A stretch of DNA of 26,593 nucleotides from Scytalidium lignicola (Eukaryota > Ascomycota > Leotiomycetes), in assembly GCA_002812745.2 (NCBI GenBank), contig NCSJ02000468.1, forward strand, positions 1 through 26,593. Direction: 5' to 3'. The position numbers and the translations under genes are program-made. The notes under the pieces were generated by a model. That model was not told where the DNA came from. It saw only the letters and a list, made by a program, of their open reading frames with translations, and did not search any database. Position 1 is the first letter of the stretch; each line of letters opens with the position of its first letter. Positions 1 through 9,730 of this stretch are shown in pieces.

Positions 1-567
1 GGTGGTTGGGTGACCTGGGTCTGATCGAGGCAGGCACGCAGGCGAGGGCAGCAGCGTGGGACAACCAGAAAATGCGCGCGCGCGACAAGAACAGAAAACA
101 CTACGGGGGCCGGAGTAGCATTATCTACGACCATGGCGTGCATGCTTTCTCATGCTTTCTCATACTCCATAGCTAACTAGTTACTAGTCATTAGTCTACT
201 GAAGGAGTCTAGTACAATACAGTACAGTAACTGGGAATTCTTATTTGCTGGAAATGATAAGCGAGCTCCCTCGCAATACAAAATTGTTGTGTTTACCCGC
301 CATTTCCCTTTGCTACGGTGGCCCGAGCGAGCCTCGCCCGCCGCTCGCCTTAGCGCGTTTTCTAGGGAAGTGATTACAGCCGTCACCATCGACCGCGTAG
401 GGTATATAAGAAACAGCTTCCCCCAATCCACCATCGCTTTCCCTTCCTTCTACCTCAACTTTCATCTCATCCACCACCACGCCCGCCCTTCGCGACCATT
501 TCGGACCTCTCATCTTCCACACTTCACCACTTGTTGACTTTCGCACTCTAGCTCTCCCGACTCCAAA
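1..567. other. Left flank and H2B promoter/leader
   Basis: No coding region can be supported here. The stretch holds a tandem decamer (CATGCTTTCT twice, about 141-160), a doubled TACAGTA motif at 218-229, a TATA box at 403-410 and a pyrimidine-rich leader ahead of the H2B start. In many ascomycetes H2A lies divergently next to H2B. No H2A coding sequence is visible here, so if that arrangement holds, H2A starts left of the window. Confidence 0.6.
403..410 (+). promoter_or_regulatory. TATA box of the H2B gene
   Basis: TATATAAG lies about 160 bp upstream of the H2B start codon and is followed by a C/T-rich stretch, as is usual for strongly expressed fungal genes. Its function is inferred from sequence and position only. 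Confidence 0.6.
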
Positions 568-1210
568 ATGCCTCCAAAAGCTGCTGCCGAGAAGAAGCCC
601 GCCTCCAAGGCGCCTGCATCCAAGGCTCCCGCGGAGAAGAAGGAGGCCGGAAAGAAGACGGCTGCCACTGGCGAGAAGAAGAAGCGAACCAAGTCGCGTA
701 AGGAAACTTACTCATCCTACATCTACAAAGGTATGGTCTTGATCCATTTCACCGCGTTTATATCCTGGACTTCGAACTGGAGTCCCAATTTCAATCAATT
801 AAAACCGTGTCTTATATCCGAATCAAATGCAATGCTAACATTTTTGGATTCCAGTCCTCAAGCAGGTCCACCCAGACACTGGTATCTCTAACCGTGCCAT
901 GTCTATCCTGAACTCTTTTGTCAATGGTATGTGTTTAATTCTTGATCCGCCGGTAAATAGTCTTTTTAACGTTACTTTAGATATCTTCGAACGTGTCGCA
1001 ACAGAAGCATCCAAGCTCGCTGCATACAACAAGAAGTCCACCATCTCGTCACGAGAGATCCAGACATCGTAAGTTAAACAATGCCGGAGAAATAACACTA
1101 GACTAACATAGATTCTCAGTGTTCGACTCATCCTCCCCGGTGAACTGGCCAAGCACGCTGTTTCGGAAGGTACAAAGGCAGTTACCAAGTACTCTTCATC
1201 CTCGAAATAA
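568..1210 (+). CDS. htb1: Histone H2B
   Basis: Core histone H2B, which pairs with H2A in the nucleosome. I read four exons, 568-730, 855-926, 981-1068 and 1120-1210, giving 137 residues, the usual fungal length. The N-terminal tail is rich in Lys, Ala and Pro and starts [11 protein letters not shown]. The histone fold follows, with the very conserved stretches [58 protein letters not shown] and the C-terminal [10 protein letters not shown]. That tail contains the lysine expected to be ubiquitinated by the Rad6/Bre1 pathway (family knowledge). Introns of 124, 54 and 51 bp all restore the conserved protein exactly, so the splice sites are well supported. The gene is convergent with sqs1. The gene number (htb1) is assumed, because fungi of this kind normally have one H2B. 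Confidence 0.98.
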
Positions 1211-1624
1211 GCTGCCTTTTAAATTGTTCTTGGGTTTTTAATGGGGTATTGGGGCTGCTTTAGCCAGGGTCCATTTAAATAAAATGGCCCAGCTGTTGTG
1301 ATCTGATACTCTTGGGTTTTTAATGCGTTATGGATGGTCTGCNTTTTTTTATGGGGGCAATGTCTTCACGGTCTGCTTTCGGGGTACGTGGCTGTACAAT
1401 AAGTGTCTACTGAATAGGGAATTCAGACACATGCTTTGATATTGATTGAACTGTCTTACGATACTTTTTTGTGTGATTCAACCAACGACTTCAACTGTTT
1501 ATGCGACCTGGTCAAGATGAATTTATATTTATTCGATCACTTCAAGTTTGTCTTCCGTCCAGATATTTTTAAACAACAGAGAATCTGTTAGGAGACGATG
1601 GCACAGTCCATTACTATCAGGTCT
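1211..1624. other. Convergent 3' flanks of H2B and sqs1
   Basis: Non-coding stretch between two converging genes. It contains a 16-bp direct repeat (1228-1243 and 1310-1325), an imperfect hairpin at 1267-1290, and one N (1343) at the start of a T run. I see no open reading frame of interest. Confidence 0.6.
1267..1290 (+). other. Hairpin in the H2B 3' untranslated region
   Basis: GGG, a bulged T, CCATTT, a five-base loop, then AAATGG and CCC can pair as nine base pairs. It starts 57 bp after the H2B stop. Fungal histone mRNAs are normally polyadenylated and lack the animal-type histone stem-loop, so a role in mRNA 3'-end formation or stability is only a possibility. Confidence 0.4.
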
Positions 1625-4063
1625 TCAACCAAGACCTGCCTTTGATGTCTTGACGATATGCGATACTGGCTCTAGAATCCCCTTGTTGTTAAGTGCTCCC
1701 AAGGCGGTACCTGTGCTCCACCCCATTTTCTCTAGCATCGCACGCCCCTTATTCTCAATACCAATTTTTGGAGCAGAACCACCAACAACATCTCCATCTC
1801 TGTAAGTAACTCCAGCGTTGTTTGTTCCGCGGCCGGAACGCTTGGACATAGCGCCGGAATTTCTCTGTCTTATATCCATCCGAGGAAGAAAACGGCGTGA
1901 AACCCTCGCCTCGACAGCGTTGAACACATGCTCTTCATAGCGCGCGGTCCGTGACGATCGATACAAGACCGGAAACCGATTATTGCCCTGGCCTGCGGAC
2001 TTGGATTTCAATCGGAAGGCATTTGCAATCTCATGGACAACTTTGCGATCTTCTTTATTCATCGGAGGGAGAGCAAGACTGTATTTTTGTTAGTTTTAGT
2101 ATTACACAAGGGAGCAAACGTTGAAGGGAACATACGTAGTATTGGTGCCTCTTAAGAAGTCCCTAATCTCTTCCTTGATGGCACTCATTCCCATACCCTC
2201 TCCGTACTTCTGCTTCAAACCCGGTTTGTCAGTCTTACTTCCAAGCAAGCCTCTTACGCGTAATTCTTCGCGTTCCTGCTTCCTTTCCTTCTTTTTTACC
2301 CGGTCATTAGCAAACGCCATTTGCATCGATGCCTCCAGTTCTGAGTCAGATAGGTCCACGACAAGACGACCCCTTTTCCCTTTATTCTTCCGCCTGAGGC
2401 TTGGGCGGTCGAAATCCATCACATCAAATCCATCATACGCATCGGCGAGCGCGGTTGCCTTTGGAAATATATCTGGTGCTTGTTGGCCACCTTTGCCTTT
2501 CGTCCTGACTGGTTTCGCTACAGCAGCTGAGGCCTTTGAACGTCTCCTAGGGGCAGGTGAGTAGGTGTCACCATCTTCATCTTTATATCCATCCTCGTCC
2601 TCGCCCAGATCAAAATCATCGAACAGCTGGAGTTCGCCTGATCCCATTCCTAGTTCTTCCTGTTTTGCGAGAAGTCTTGCAATTTGCTCGTCTGTCATTC
2701 TACTAATGCGTCTCTTTTGAAACTCTTCCTCATCAGCCATGTCATTGTCTTTGCTATCTACGTCCTCTGAATCACTAGAATCTTCAGACTCAAACTCATC
2801 CTCGTAAAATTCTGCGATGAGCTTCTCCTCAGCTTCAAACTTATTGATCTCTGTTCCAGCCTGAGCGCTGGTCAGAGTGCTTGCAAGGACCCACCTGGCT
2901 TCATCAGCTGTTTGGTCTTCACCAACAACCAAATACTGAATACCAGAATTCCGATCCCTCTTTGATAATATGACTTGGATATCTCCCATAACGCCATCAG
3001 AAGTGCTCAGATCGTCAAAGTCAACAATGTTATCCCTCTCCCATTCACTAACCGGCTGAGTCCGCGGAACGTGAACCAATTTCCTTACGGCCTCCTCGGG
3101 TCCTCCTTGCCAGGAATCGCCATCAAAACCGCCAAGGTCCCGATTAGCAAAGGATTGAAGGTTATTGTCTTCTTGATCGATGTTTGCTAGGTAATCAGCA
3201 AGAATTGCGTCGTCTTCATTGCGTTTCCTTGGCTTTCGATGCTTACGCCCCCGAGTCTGTTGGTCCCTTCTTTGGCTTGGCGCTAGGAATGTAGAATTAG
3301 ATGGCGAATGGGGTGCAGGACCCGACGGGCTCTTAGAATGCACTAAGATCTCGTGTAGTTGTTCTTCTTTCTCGTGAATTTTGTCTTCAATGATCTTGAT
3401 CTTTGCATCAAGTGGATTGATCGCTGACACTGAAGAACTTGATTCATCGACCCTTACCCTACTCTTGTCTCTTCCGGTAAAGAGGATGACTTCTTCACTA
3501 GAGTTAGATGGTGTAGGAGATGGTGAAAGCACACGTGGTAATGGAAGGCCAGTGTCGATAGGTTGGGCCCCCTCGGTGTCAATGAAGAAAGTACAATCAA
3601 CCGCCGCATTTGTCTCGCCATTTGCCTCACCTTTGATCTCATCCTCCTCCCCAGAAGGCGATTCTAGACTCATCTGTGCCAGTGCAGACTCTGTACTTTT
3701 TGGATCTTCGCTGTGTAATTTTCCACCATTGACGAAGTTGATCCCGGTGTATCTCAATTTCTGATCCGAATCCCACCAAGAAGCTTTCCTTTCGGTGTTT
3801 CGAGCCTCGTCTTGTAATGTGTAGCCTAGAATTGAGAAGTCGTAAGCAATGATACCATGTCTAAAGGCTCATTCACGTTTCTTGGTCTGGGACATGAAAA
3901 TAAGTGCTCATGCTTAGTTCCTACCATTTTGTTTGTGGCTGGGGGTGCCAGCAAATGGGACAAACACAGCAGGATCTGACCTGTTGATGCCACCACCGCC
4001 CGCCCAATTACCACGAGAAGCACGAGAACGGCCACCGCGAGAAGGCCGTTTGTTGCGCGGCAT
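1625..4063 (-). CDS. sqs1: Sqs1-type R3H and G-patch protein
   Basis: Ortholog of yeast Sqs1/Pfa1. In yeast this G-patch protein stimulates the DEAH helicase Prp43 during late 18S rRNA maturation and is also linked to splicing (family knowledge). Exons on the minus strand are 4063-3925, 3825-2136 and 2078-1625, giving 760 residues. The N-terminus MPRNKRPSRGGRSRASRGNW is Arg/Gly-rich and typical of fungal Sqs1. A long, acidic, low-complexity middle follows. The R3H domain lies near residues 615-680, around RKVVHEIANAF. The G-patch ends the protein at about 719-760, from NKGRAMLEKMGWSTG to KAGLG. The larger exon lacks an ATG at its left end, and the upstream exon supplies the start. Introns are 99 and 57 bp. 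The gene shares its upstream region with atg4. Confidence 0.93.
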
Positions 4064-4853
4064 TGTTAAGTTTGGTGAGTTAGAAGACGTCGCGATGCGT
4101 TACTGAACGGGATTCATAGGGGAGAAGGAACTGCTGTCAAGCAGGCAATGTGGCTGATACTGGGGATGATTTGTTGCTTGTAGCACATACTTCTTCATCC
4201 ACGCTCCTGCCAGGTCTGACGCTGGTGGCCACCCGGCGAGCAGGTTGGAACCAAGTGCTAAGGTTTAGCTTCTTATCGCCCCCCCCCGATAAGAGATGTT
4301 GCGGGAACCCAGGTGGACTGTTGCTCTCTGCCTGCGACCCTTTTCTAGCTGTGGGCTTCTATGCAAAGGCAATTCCTTCTAGTCGATCTGGCACCTTGCG
4401 CATGCTAGCAGATCTCATTCATGAGCTCCCGCTCCCTCTCGTTTTGGTCCTGCGACAGTATTGTTCCCCTGCCATTTCCAGCGTCATCCAGACATTCGTC
4501 GCGGCTTAGGCGAATGAGATTGACTGGTGGCCCGCTCAGCTGCCTGCCCTCCCTCGCCCCAGGTTCTTGACCTCATCCCTCAAACAACCTCTCATTGCAG
4601 GAACCGGAAGTGATCACAGCACACTCTATTTGTCCTCTTGTCCATCGCTGCCAGTGCTCTGCAAATCTCTTCTTCGTTTGCTCCAGAAATCCAACCTACA
4701 AGTGTGCTGCCGGTTTGTCCCTTCACACCTACCCCAGGGCAGTGGCCCGTAGCCCTTACTCCGCCTACCATATTAATCCTCAGAAACCCGTACCTCAAGA
4801 TACGTGGTCTAGATCCATCACTTAGCAGTATATAGGACGCAACTGCATAAGTC
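4064..4853. promoter_or_regulatory. Likely bidirectional promoter, sqs1/atg4
   Basis: This 790-bp stretch separates two divergently transcribed genes. Short open frames here show no recognisable protein and overlap on several frames, so I treat the stretch as non-coding. It contains an inverted pair of GATA motifs around a C9 run at 4271-4294. Confidence 0.6.
4271..4294. promoter_or_regulatory. Inverted GATA-site pair around a C9 tract
   Basis: TCTTATC, then G and nine C, then GATAAGA: the 7-bp arms are perfect inverted copies. HGATAR is the binding site of fungal GATA factors such as AreA/Nit2, which switch on nitrogen-starvation genes (family knowledge). The pair lies about 210 bp before sqs1 and 560 bp before atg4. 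Control of autophagy by a GATA factor would make sense, but is inferred. Confidence 0.45.
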
Positions 4854-6351
4854 ATGACGACCGTCGATTTTGGGCGATACAAGCGCATTGTGCAGTATTT
4901 TTGGGACCCGGAGCCGACAAATGATACAGATTCAGACTCTCCAATATGGTGCTTGGGAAAAGAGTACAAGGCTGCAAAGAGAGCCGAACCTACTATAACA
5001 AATACACCGCCGAAAGATGAAGATTATGTTTATGCCGAGCTCCCTAAGCCAGCTCAGGCAGCTACTCCTCCAGAAAGCATGGCCAGTAGCTTCGATCTGG
5101 CCTCTGGATATGATGAGCAAGATGCAGATACGGAGGACGGAGGCTGGCCTCAAGCTTTCCTGGATGATTTCGAGTCGAAGATGTGGTTTACCTACCGTTC
5201 GAATTTCCCGTGCATTCCAAGATCCCAAGACCCCAAAGCCACCGCGTCGATGTCATTATCCGTAAGATTACGAAGTCAGCTAGGAGACCAGGCTGGGTTT
5301 ACTTCCGACACTGGCTGGGGTTGCATGATAAGATCGGGACAATGCCTGCTAGCAAATGCTCTGGTTATGCTGAGGATAAGCAGAGGTGAGTTGACCCTTT
5401 GGTATGGCAGGTCTCAAGTCTTAAACATCTTGCTAGATTGGCGCCGCAGTTCCTCGAATGTCGAAGAACGAAAGGTACTCTCATTATTTGCCGACGATCC
5501 CAAAGCACCCTATTCAATACATCAGTTCGTACAACAAGGTTCAAAAATCTGTGGAAAGCACCCGGGTGAATGGTTCGGACCGTCGGCTACGGCGCGCTGT
5601 ATTCAGTGAGTAGATTCTTTCACGCATGAACGCACGCGCGCACACATACACACATATATCTTATGCTAATAAAATATAGGGCCCTGACAAATATTAATAA
5701 TGACTCGGGCCTCAAAACCTATATTACTGGGGATGGTGCAGATGTATATGAAGATACGTTCATGAGTATCGCAAAACCAGATGGTACCAAGTTTTATCCG
5801 ACCTTGATCCTGGTAGGAACACGACTTGGACTTGATAAGATTACTCCAGTATATTGGGAAGCTTTGGAATCTTCCTTGAAAATGCCTCAGTCTGTTGGCA
5901 TAGCTGGGTATGCTTCTCGTGGGTCGTCTTCCGATGCCTTTTAACTGACTTTCTTAGTGGCCGGCCATCTTCCTCACACTATTTTATTGGAGTACAAAGC
6001 CACTCTTTCTTTTACCTTGACCCACACCACACTCGACCGGCGCTACCCCTTCCGGAAAACCTCACAGATTATAGTGATGAAGACATAAGTTCTTGCCATA
6101 CTAGGAGATTGCGTAGAATACATGTGAAGGAGATGGACCCCAGTATGTTGATTGCATTCTTAATTCGTGATGAAGATGACTGGCATGACTGGAAATCAGC
6201 TATCCAGCAAGTAACAGGGAAGGCAGTAATACATATTGCTGATGAAGATCCGGCATTGTATGGTCGTTCACATGAACGGGCGGGTGCCATCGACGAAGTA
6301 GAAAGCTTTGATGAGGATGAAGGCGAGGAGGTCATGGTCTTGGATGAATAG
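4854..6351 (+). CDS. atg4: Cysteine protease Atg4
   Basis: Peptidase C54 that cuts the C-terminus of Atg8 to expose its glycine and later releases Atg8 from phosphatidylethanolamine, acting in the cytosol during autophagy. Exons 4854-5385, 5437-5605, 5680-5907 and 5958-6351 encode 440 residues. The N-terminus MTTVDFGRYKRIVQYFW is typical of fungal Atg4. The catalytic triad is complete: Cys157 in TSDTGWGCMIRSGQ, and Asp331 and His333 in FFYLDPHH. Also visible are WFTYRSNFPCIP before the Cys and GIAGGRPSSSHYFIG before the Asp. The C-terminal tail is strongly acidic. Intron 1 (51 bp) is a multiple of three and has no stop, so reading through it would add 17 residues between the conserved SR and DWRR. 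Removing it restores the family sequence. Intron 2 (74 bp) contains a purine-pyrimidine alternating tract. Convergent with jjj1. Confidence 0.96.
5630..5659. repeat. Alternating purine-pyrimidine tract in atg4 intron 2
   Basis: Thirty bases alternate perfectly between purine and pyrimidine, moving from CG-rich through CA-rich to TA-rich. It fills much of the 74-bp intron. Such tracts are prone to length change and can adopt Z-DNA. Confidence 0.7.
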
Positions 6352-6805
6352 ATGCTTGGATGGATCTAGTCGAATTGCTAAGAAGGAGTTTGGGTGTTGG
6401 GACGGCCGGCGAATTTCATCTGCTATTTTAGGGGGTTTGTATACGCAATTGCACAGCACGACCAACAAAAACAATTGATACACATACAATTTCTGATAGA
6501 GGTCCGTACGTACACTAGAATTACTCTTCCTACACCACAGCTCGTTTCTTCCACGATCTTTGTATGTTGTATCATCTAATTTGTCTTTCCTACTGATATG
6601 TGCCTATATTATACTCTTCCAAGACTAGTGTCTACATACAAAATGCTTGGTTTATTACTGTACTTGAGAATATCACCAAAGGCTCAGAAGTGGATACCCC
6701 ACACTTGTTCCATCGAATCTAGCTTCTGGTTCGCTCATTGATGTATCAGTTGTCTTTACAATATTGATAGGCGGCGTATTCCCTTTCAACCAAGCCAAGC
6801 ATCAC
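6352..6805. other. Convergent 3' flanks of atg4 and jjj1
   Basis: AT-rich non-coding stretch between converging genes. It contains one TACTGTA motif (6656-6662). No RNA gene or further coding sequence is visible. Confidence 0.6.
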
Positions 6806-8551
6806 TCAGCGCTGTTTTTTCTTTTCTTTTCCAGTCTTCAAAACTGGAGTGGCATGGTTATACTCCTTAATATGATTGAAAAGCTTCGTTTTCGAGGCAA
6901 AGGATTCATTGCACGCTGCACATTTCAACTATAGCAAGTCAACACAAGCATCCGCTACCTAGAGCAGCTTCAGTCCAGGACCTACCTGCTGGCCCTCTTG
7001 CTCCTTAACTATTTCTCGAGCCGCCTTCTTAGCTCGCTTTGCCTTTGCCTTACCTATTTTTTGTGACCTGGTATTGTCACTTTCTACAGCTACCGAAATG
7101 TCTATTGTGGCATTGGACTGGTTTGCTTCTTGCTCGGCTGTCTGCGATGATAGAGCACTTGCCAATCTATTTTCAACAACTTCTCTTGACGCATATTCAT
7201 CCTCTTCTATGGATTCGGAACCTGATTGATTTTCTACTTGCTTGTCTATTGCCGTATTTAAGAAATTGTGTTCGTTATGACCCTTCAGGTCGATCTCCAA
7301 GGAATGCTCATCTACCTTATAATTGAAAATATCGGTTGCATTTGGTTCGTTTCTCTCTTCTGCATTTATATTAAGGCTATCGATTCCATCAATGGGGCTA
7401 GGCGACTGGTTTTCAGAATGCTCGTCAAGGTTAAATAGCTTGTCCTCCTTACGCATTTCCCTTTTCAGTTGCTGTACAGCTTTAATATGCTTCTTGCTCT
7501 TTTCATGGGCCTCATATTGCTTCTCGCTCTTGAAGGTCTTCCCGCAGACAACACATTCAATCTCTTCTTGTTCGGATTCTTCCGACTCCATGAACTCATC
7601 CTCTTCTAGTGGCTCATTTGATTGAGTCCAGTCGGGGATCACATGTTCATTCAGTTTTGCCTGATATGCTGCCCTCGATCGAGCGGCTTGTGCAGCAACC
7701 GCATCTCGGAGAACCCTTTGTCTCTCATCCTCTGACTGGGAATTTGGGACGTATCTCTTATCCCGCTTCCGCACAAATGTCACGAGTGACCTAACAGCGT
7801 CGTTGAACTCTCTTATCCCTTCATCTCGAAGCTTCCTATTTTCCTTTTCTATAAGTCGACGAGTGGCTCGATCAGGAGCATCGGAAGGTCTATAAGCATC
7901 CTTCCATGAAAAGCTCTTCTTGGTTGTGAAATTCATCCACACGGAATAGAACGGCTTCACAACGTAGTCGTAACTATCATTCATGCTGCCGAAATCTGGA
8001 TACTGCACCGGATCAAGTCCATCCCAATCGCAAGCAGCATCTTCTTCAGCGGCGAGAGCTCTGAACTTGTCCCTAAGCATTCCATAAAAGCCATCTGGAG
8101 CATCAGTAAATGGAACTTTGGGATTAAAGCGGCCCATCAAGCTTATGATTTCATCGGTGGTGGTCACTCGCAGGTTGTGTTCAAAATGGTCTTCAGTTGC
8201 ATCATCGCCTCTGAGAATAGCATCGCGATGAGAGTCGTACCACGCTCTTTCCTGTGGATCTGACAGCACCTCGTACGCCGACTGGACTTCGGCAAACTTG
8301 GCCGTGGCGTTTTCAACATCACCATAGTTGCGATCAGGATGCAACTCGAGCGCCTTCTTTCGGTACGCCTTCTTTATTCTACATTTGAGGGATCAGTAAC
8401 TGCGGAGGAGAAACTACTAAACAGAAGAGACCTATATTCCTTACTCATCATCGCTAGCCTTTGGGGTAACCTCAAGGACTTCGTAGTAACATCTTTTCGC
8501 AGAAGTGACTTGTGCAGTGTTCCCACGCGCAGAGGACTGCTCTGCACCCAT
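6806..8551 (-). CDS. jjj1: Jjj1/DNAJC21-type J-protein with two C2H2 zinc fingers
   Basis: Cytosolic J-protein that in yeast works with Hsp70 and Rei1 to remove Arx1/Alb1 from pre-60S ribosomal particles (family knowledge). Minus-strand exons are 8551-8445, 8378-6986 and 6928-6806, giving 540 residues (yeast Jjj1 is 590). The J domain begins with CYYEVLEV and carries the HPD motif at residues 49-51. The first C2H2 finger has Cys311, Cys314, His327 and His333. After a Ser/Glu-rich linker, the second finger has Cys503, Cys506, His519 and His525, followed by a basic tail KEKKKQR. The second finger sits only in the last exon: the middle exon runs into a stop if its 57-bp intron is not removed. 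The chosen start is the first in-frame ATG and gives an extra N-terminus [10 protein letters not shown] before the J domain. A Gly2 and Ser6 there resemble an N-myristoylation site. Divergent from the SPX-RING gene. Confidence 0.93.
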
Positions 8552-9518
8552 GATAGAAATACCCTTGCCACACCCCAAAGCACCAGAGGGCTTGTCAAGT
8601 AGTCTTGCTCGCTGAAAATGCAGGAAAGCACGGTGGCCCACGATCGCAACAGTATAGCAGGAAAACCTTTACAATCTGACACGGGCTCGCCCTACAGACA
8701 CGAAGTGTGAACTCGCGGTTTGTTAGGCTATCCAGAAAATGTTTACAATCATACAACAAAGTCGGTGCATTGTCCTGGAGAGAAGAGGTCACCACCGCTG
8801 TTCCTCGAATGCCTTGCTTTGGTCGTTGTATTTGCAATGGCGAGGCTACCGCACAAGGCTATCAACGAGTGGCAAGGGAAGACGAAAACCTACTGGTGGC
8901 AAGAGTTTCTTCGCCTTAAGGCTCAGGCAAAATGTCAAACCACACCAGCCACACACGTCTTGCTCCCGTCGCCACGGCTTCAATTAATTACAGTATTAAA
9001 CTTTTGTTTGCAAAAGCTCCATTACTGTACCCAGGTCTAGGCTTGGGGCCTTGTTCATCAAATCTTAAGCCAATATTATACTAGGATAGTATAGTACCTT
9101 GATCTTTGACATGGAAAATCAATGATGCTGGACTTTGTACCACTGTCCCTACGAAGTGCTTCCACTGCATGCTCAAGAGCAAGGAGAAAGAAAGAGAGAA
9201 AAACCCTTCTCATCTCGTGACCTACAGAGATGATCGGGAGTGTGCGAGAGAAACTCTGAAGGAGAGCATGGAAGATGTTACTACTACGTAAGGCACAGAT
9301 ACGGCGCTGGAAGAATGTTCTTGCGGTAGAATTTTGCTCCGGATCGGCTTCAAGTGAAATGGCTGCCAATGAACACAAGTGCCCTAGCCCCCGATTTGCA
9401 CTAGTTCGGCTTCAGCCTTACCCCATAAGTTCTGGCTGCTTTTGCCCCCTCCGACCGATCCTGGGCCTGGGCTGCCACGGCGGCAGGGGCCTGCCTTCCG
9501 TCGTTCTGTGAATGATCA

Positions 9519-9527
9519 TATATAAAG
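9519..9527 (+). promoter_or_regulatory. TATA box of the SPX-RING gene
   Basis: TATATAAAG about 210 bp upstream of the start codon, just after a GC-rich stretch. If used, transcription starting some tens of bases further would place both short upstream frames in the mRNA leader. The function is inferred from motif and position. Confidence 0.5.
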
Positions 9528-9611
9528 CCACCACTCACATGGAGCACCTCCAGCCCACCTTGTAGGACTCTTTTCTTCTCCTTCACGACAAGTATTGTTG
9601 CCGCACTACAC

Positions 9612-9651
9612 ATGCACTGAAATGGCTTGCAGTATATTATTTGAGCTATAA
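9612..9651 (+). promoter_or_regulatory. Two short upstream reading frames in the SPX-RING leader
   Basis: The first (9612-9620) is only Met-His-stop. The second (9622-9651) starts one base later and has nine codons before its stop. Both lie between the TATA box and the main ATG at 9731, so scanning ribosomes would meet them first. A role in restraining translation is inferred. Confidence 0.4.
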
Positions 9652-9730
9652 CTACTGTATTGGTGCTTCCCCAGCTATCCAGCTAGCTAATCTCTTTCTC
9701 AACTCTGCACTACCTCACAAAGCAGCCGTC

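Larger units (their letters stand above)
8552..9730. promoter_or_regulatory. Intergenic region upstream of jjj1 and the SPX-RING gene
   Basis: About 1.2 kb between divergent genes. Several short open frames overlap on both strands, but none resembles a protein family, so I call no gene. Visible elements are TACAGTA/TACTGTA motifs at 8989, 9023 and 9653, a G/C-rich inverted repeat around 9473-9495, a TATA box at 9519-9527, and two tiny upstream reading frames in the SPX-RING leader (9612-9620 and 9622-9651). Confidence 0.6.

Noticed and set aside
1..567. Possible histone H2A gene divergent from H2B
   Set aside because: No frame in this stretch shows H2A sequence. It may lie beyond the left edge.
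4150..4835. Several short open frames between sqs1 and atg4
   Set aside because: They overlap on different frames and strands, resemble no family and lie in the shared promoter region.
8595..9613. Overlapping open frames of 60-106 codons on both strands
   Set aside because: Low-complexity or unrecognised products, no intron logic and no conserved motif. Best explained as intergenic DNA.
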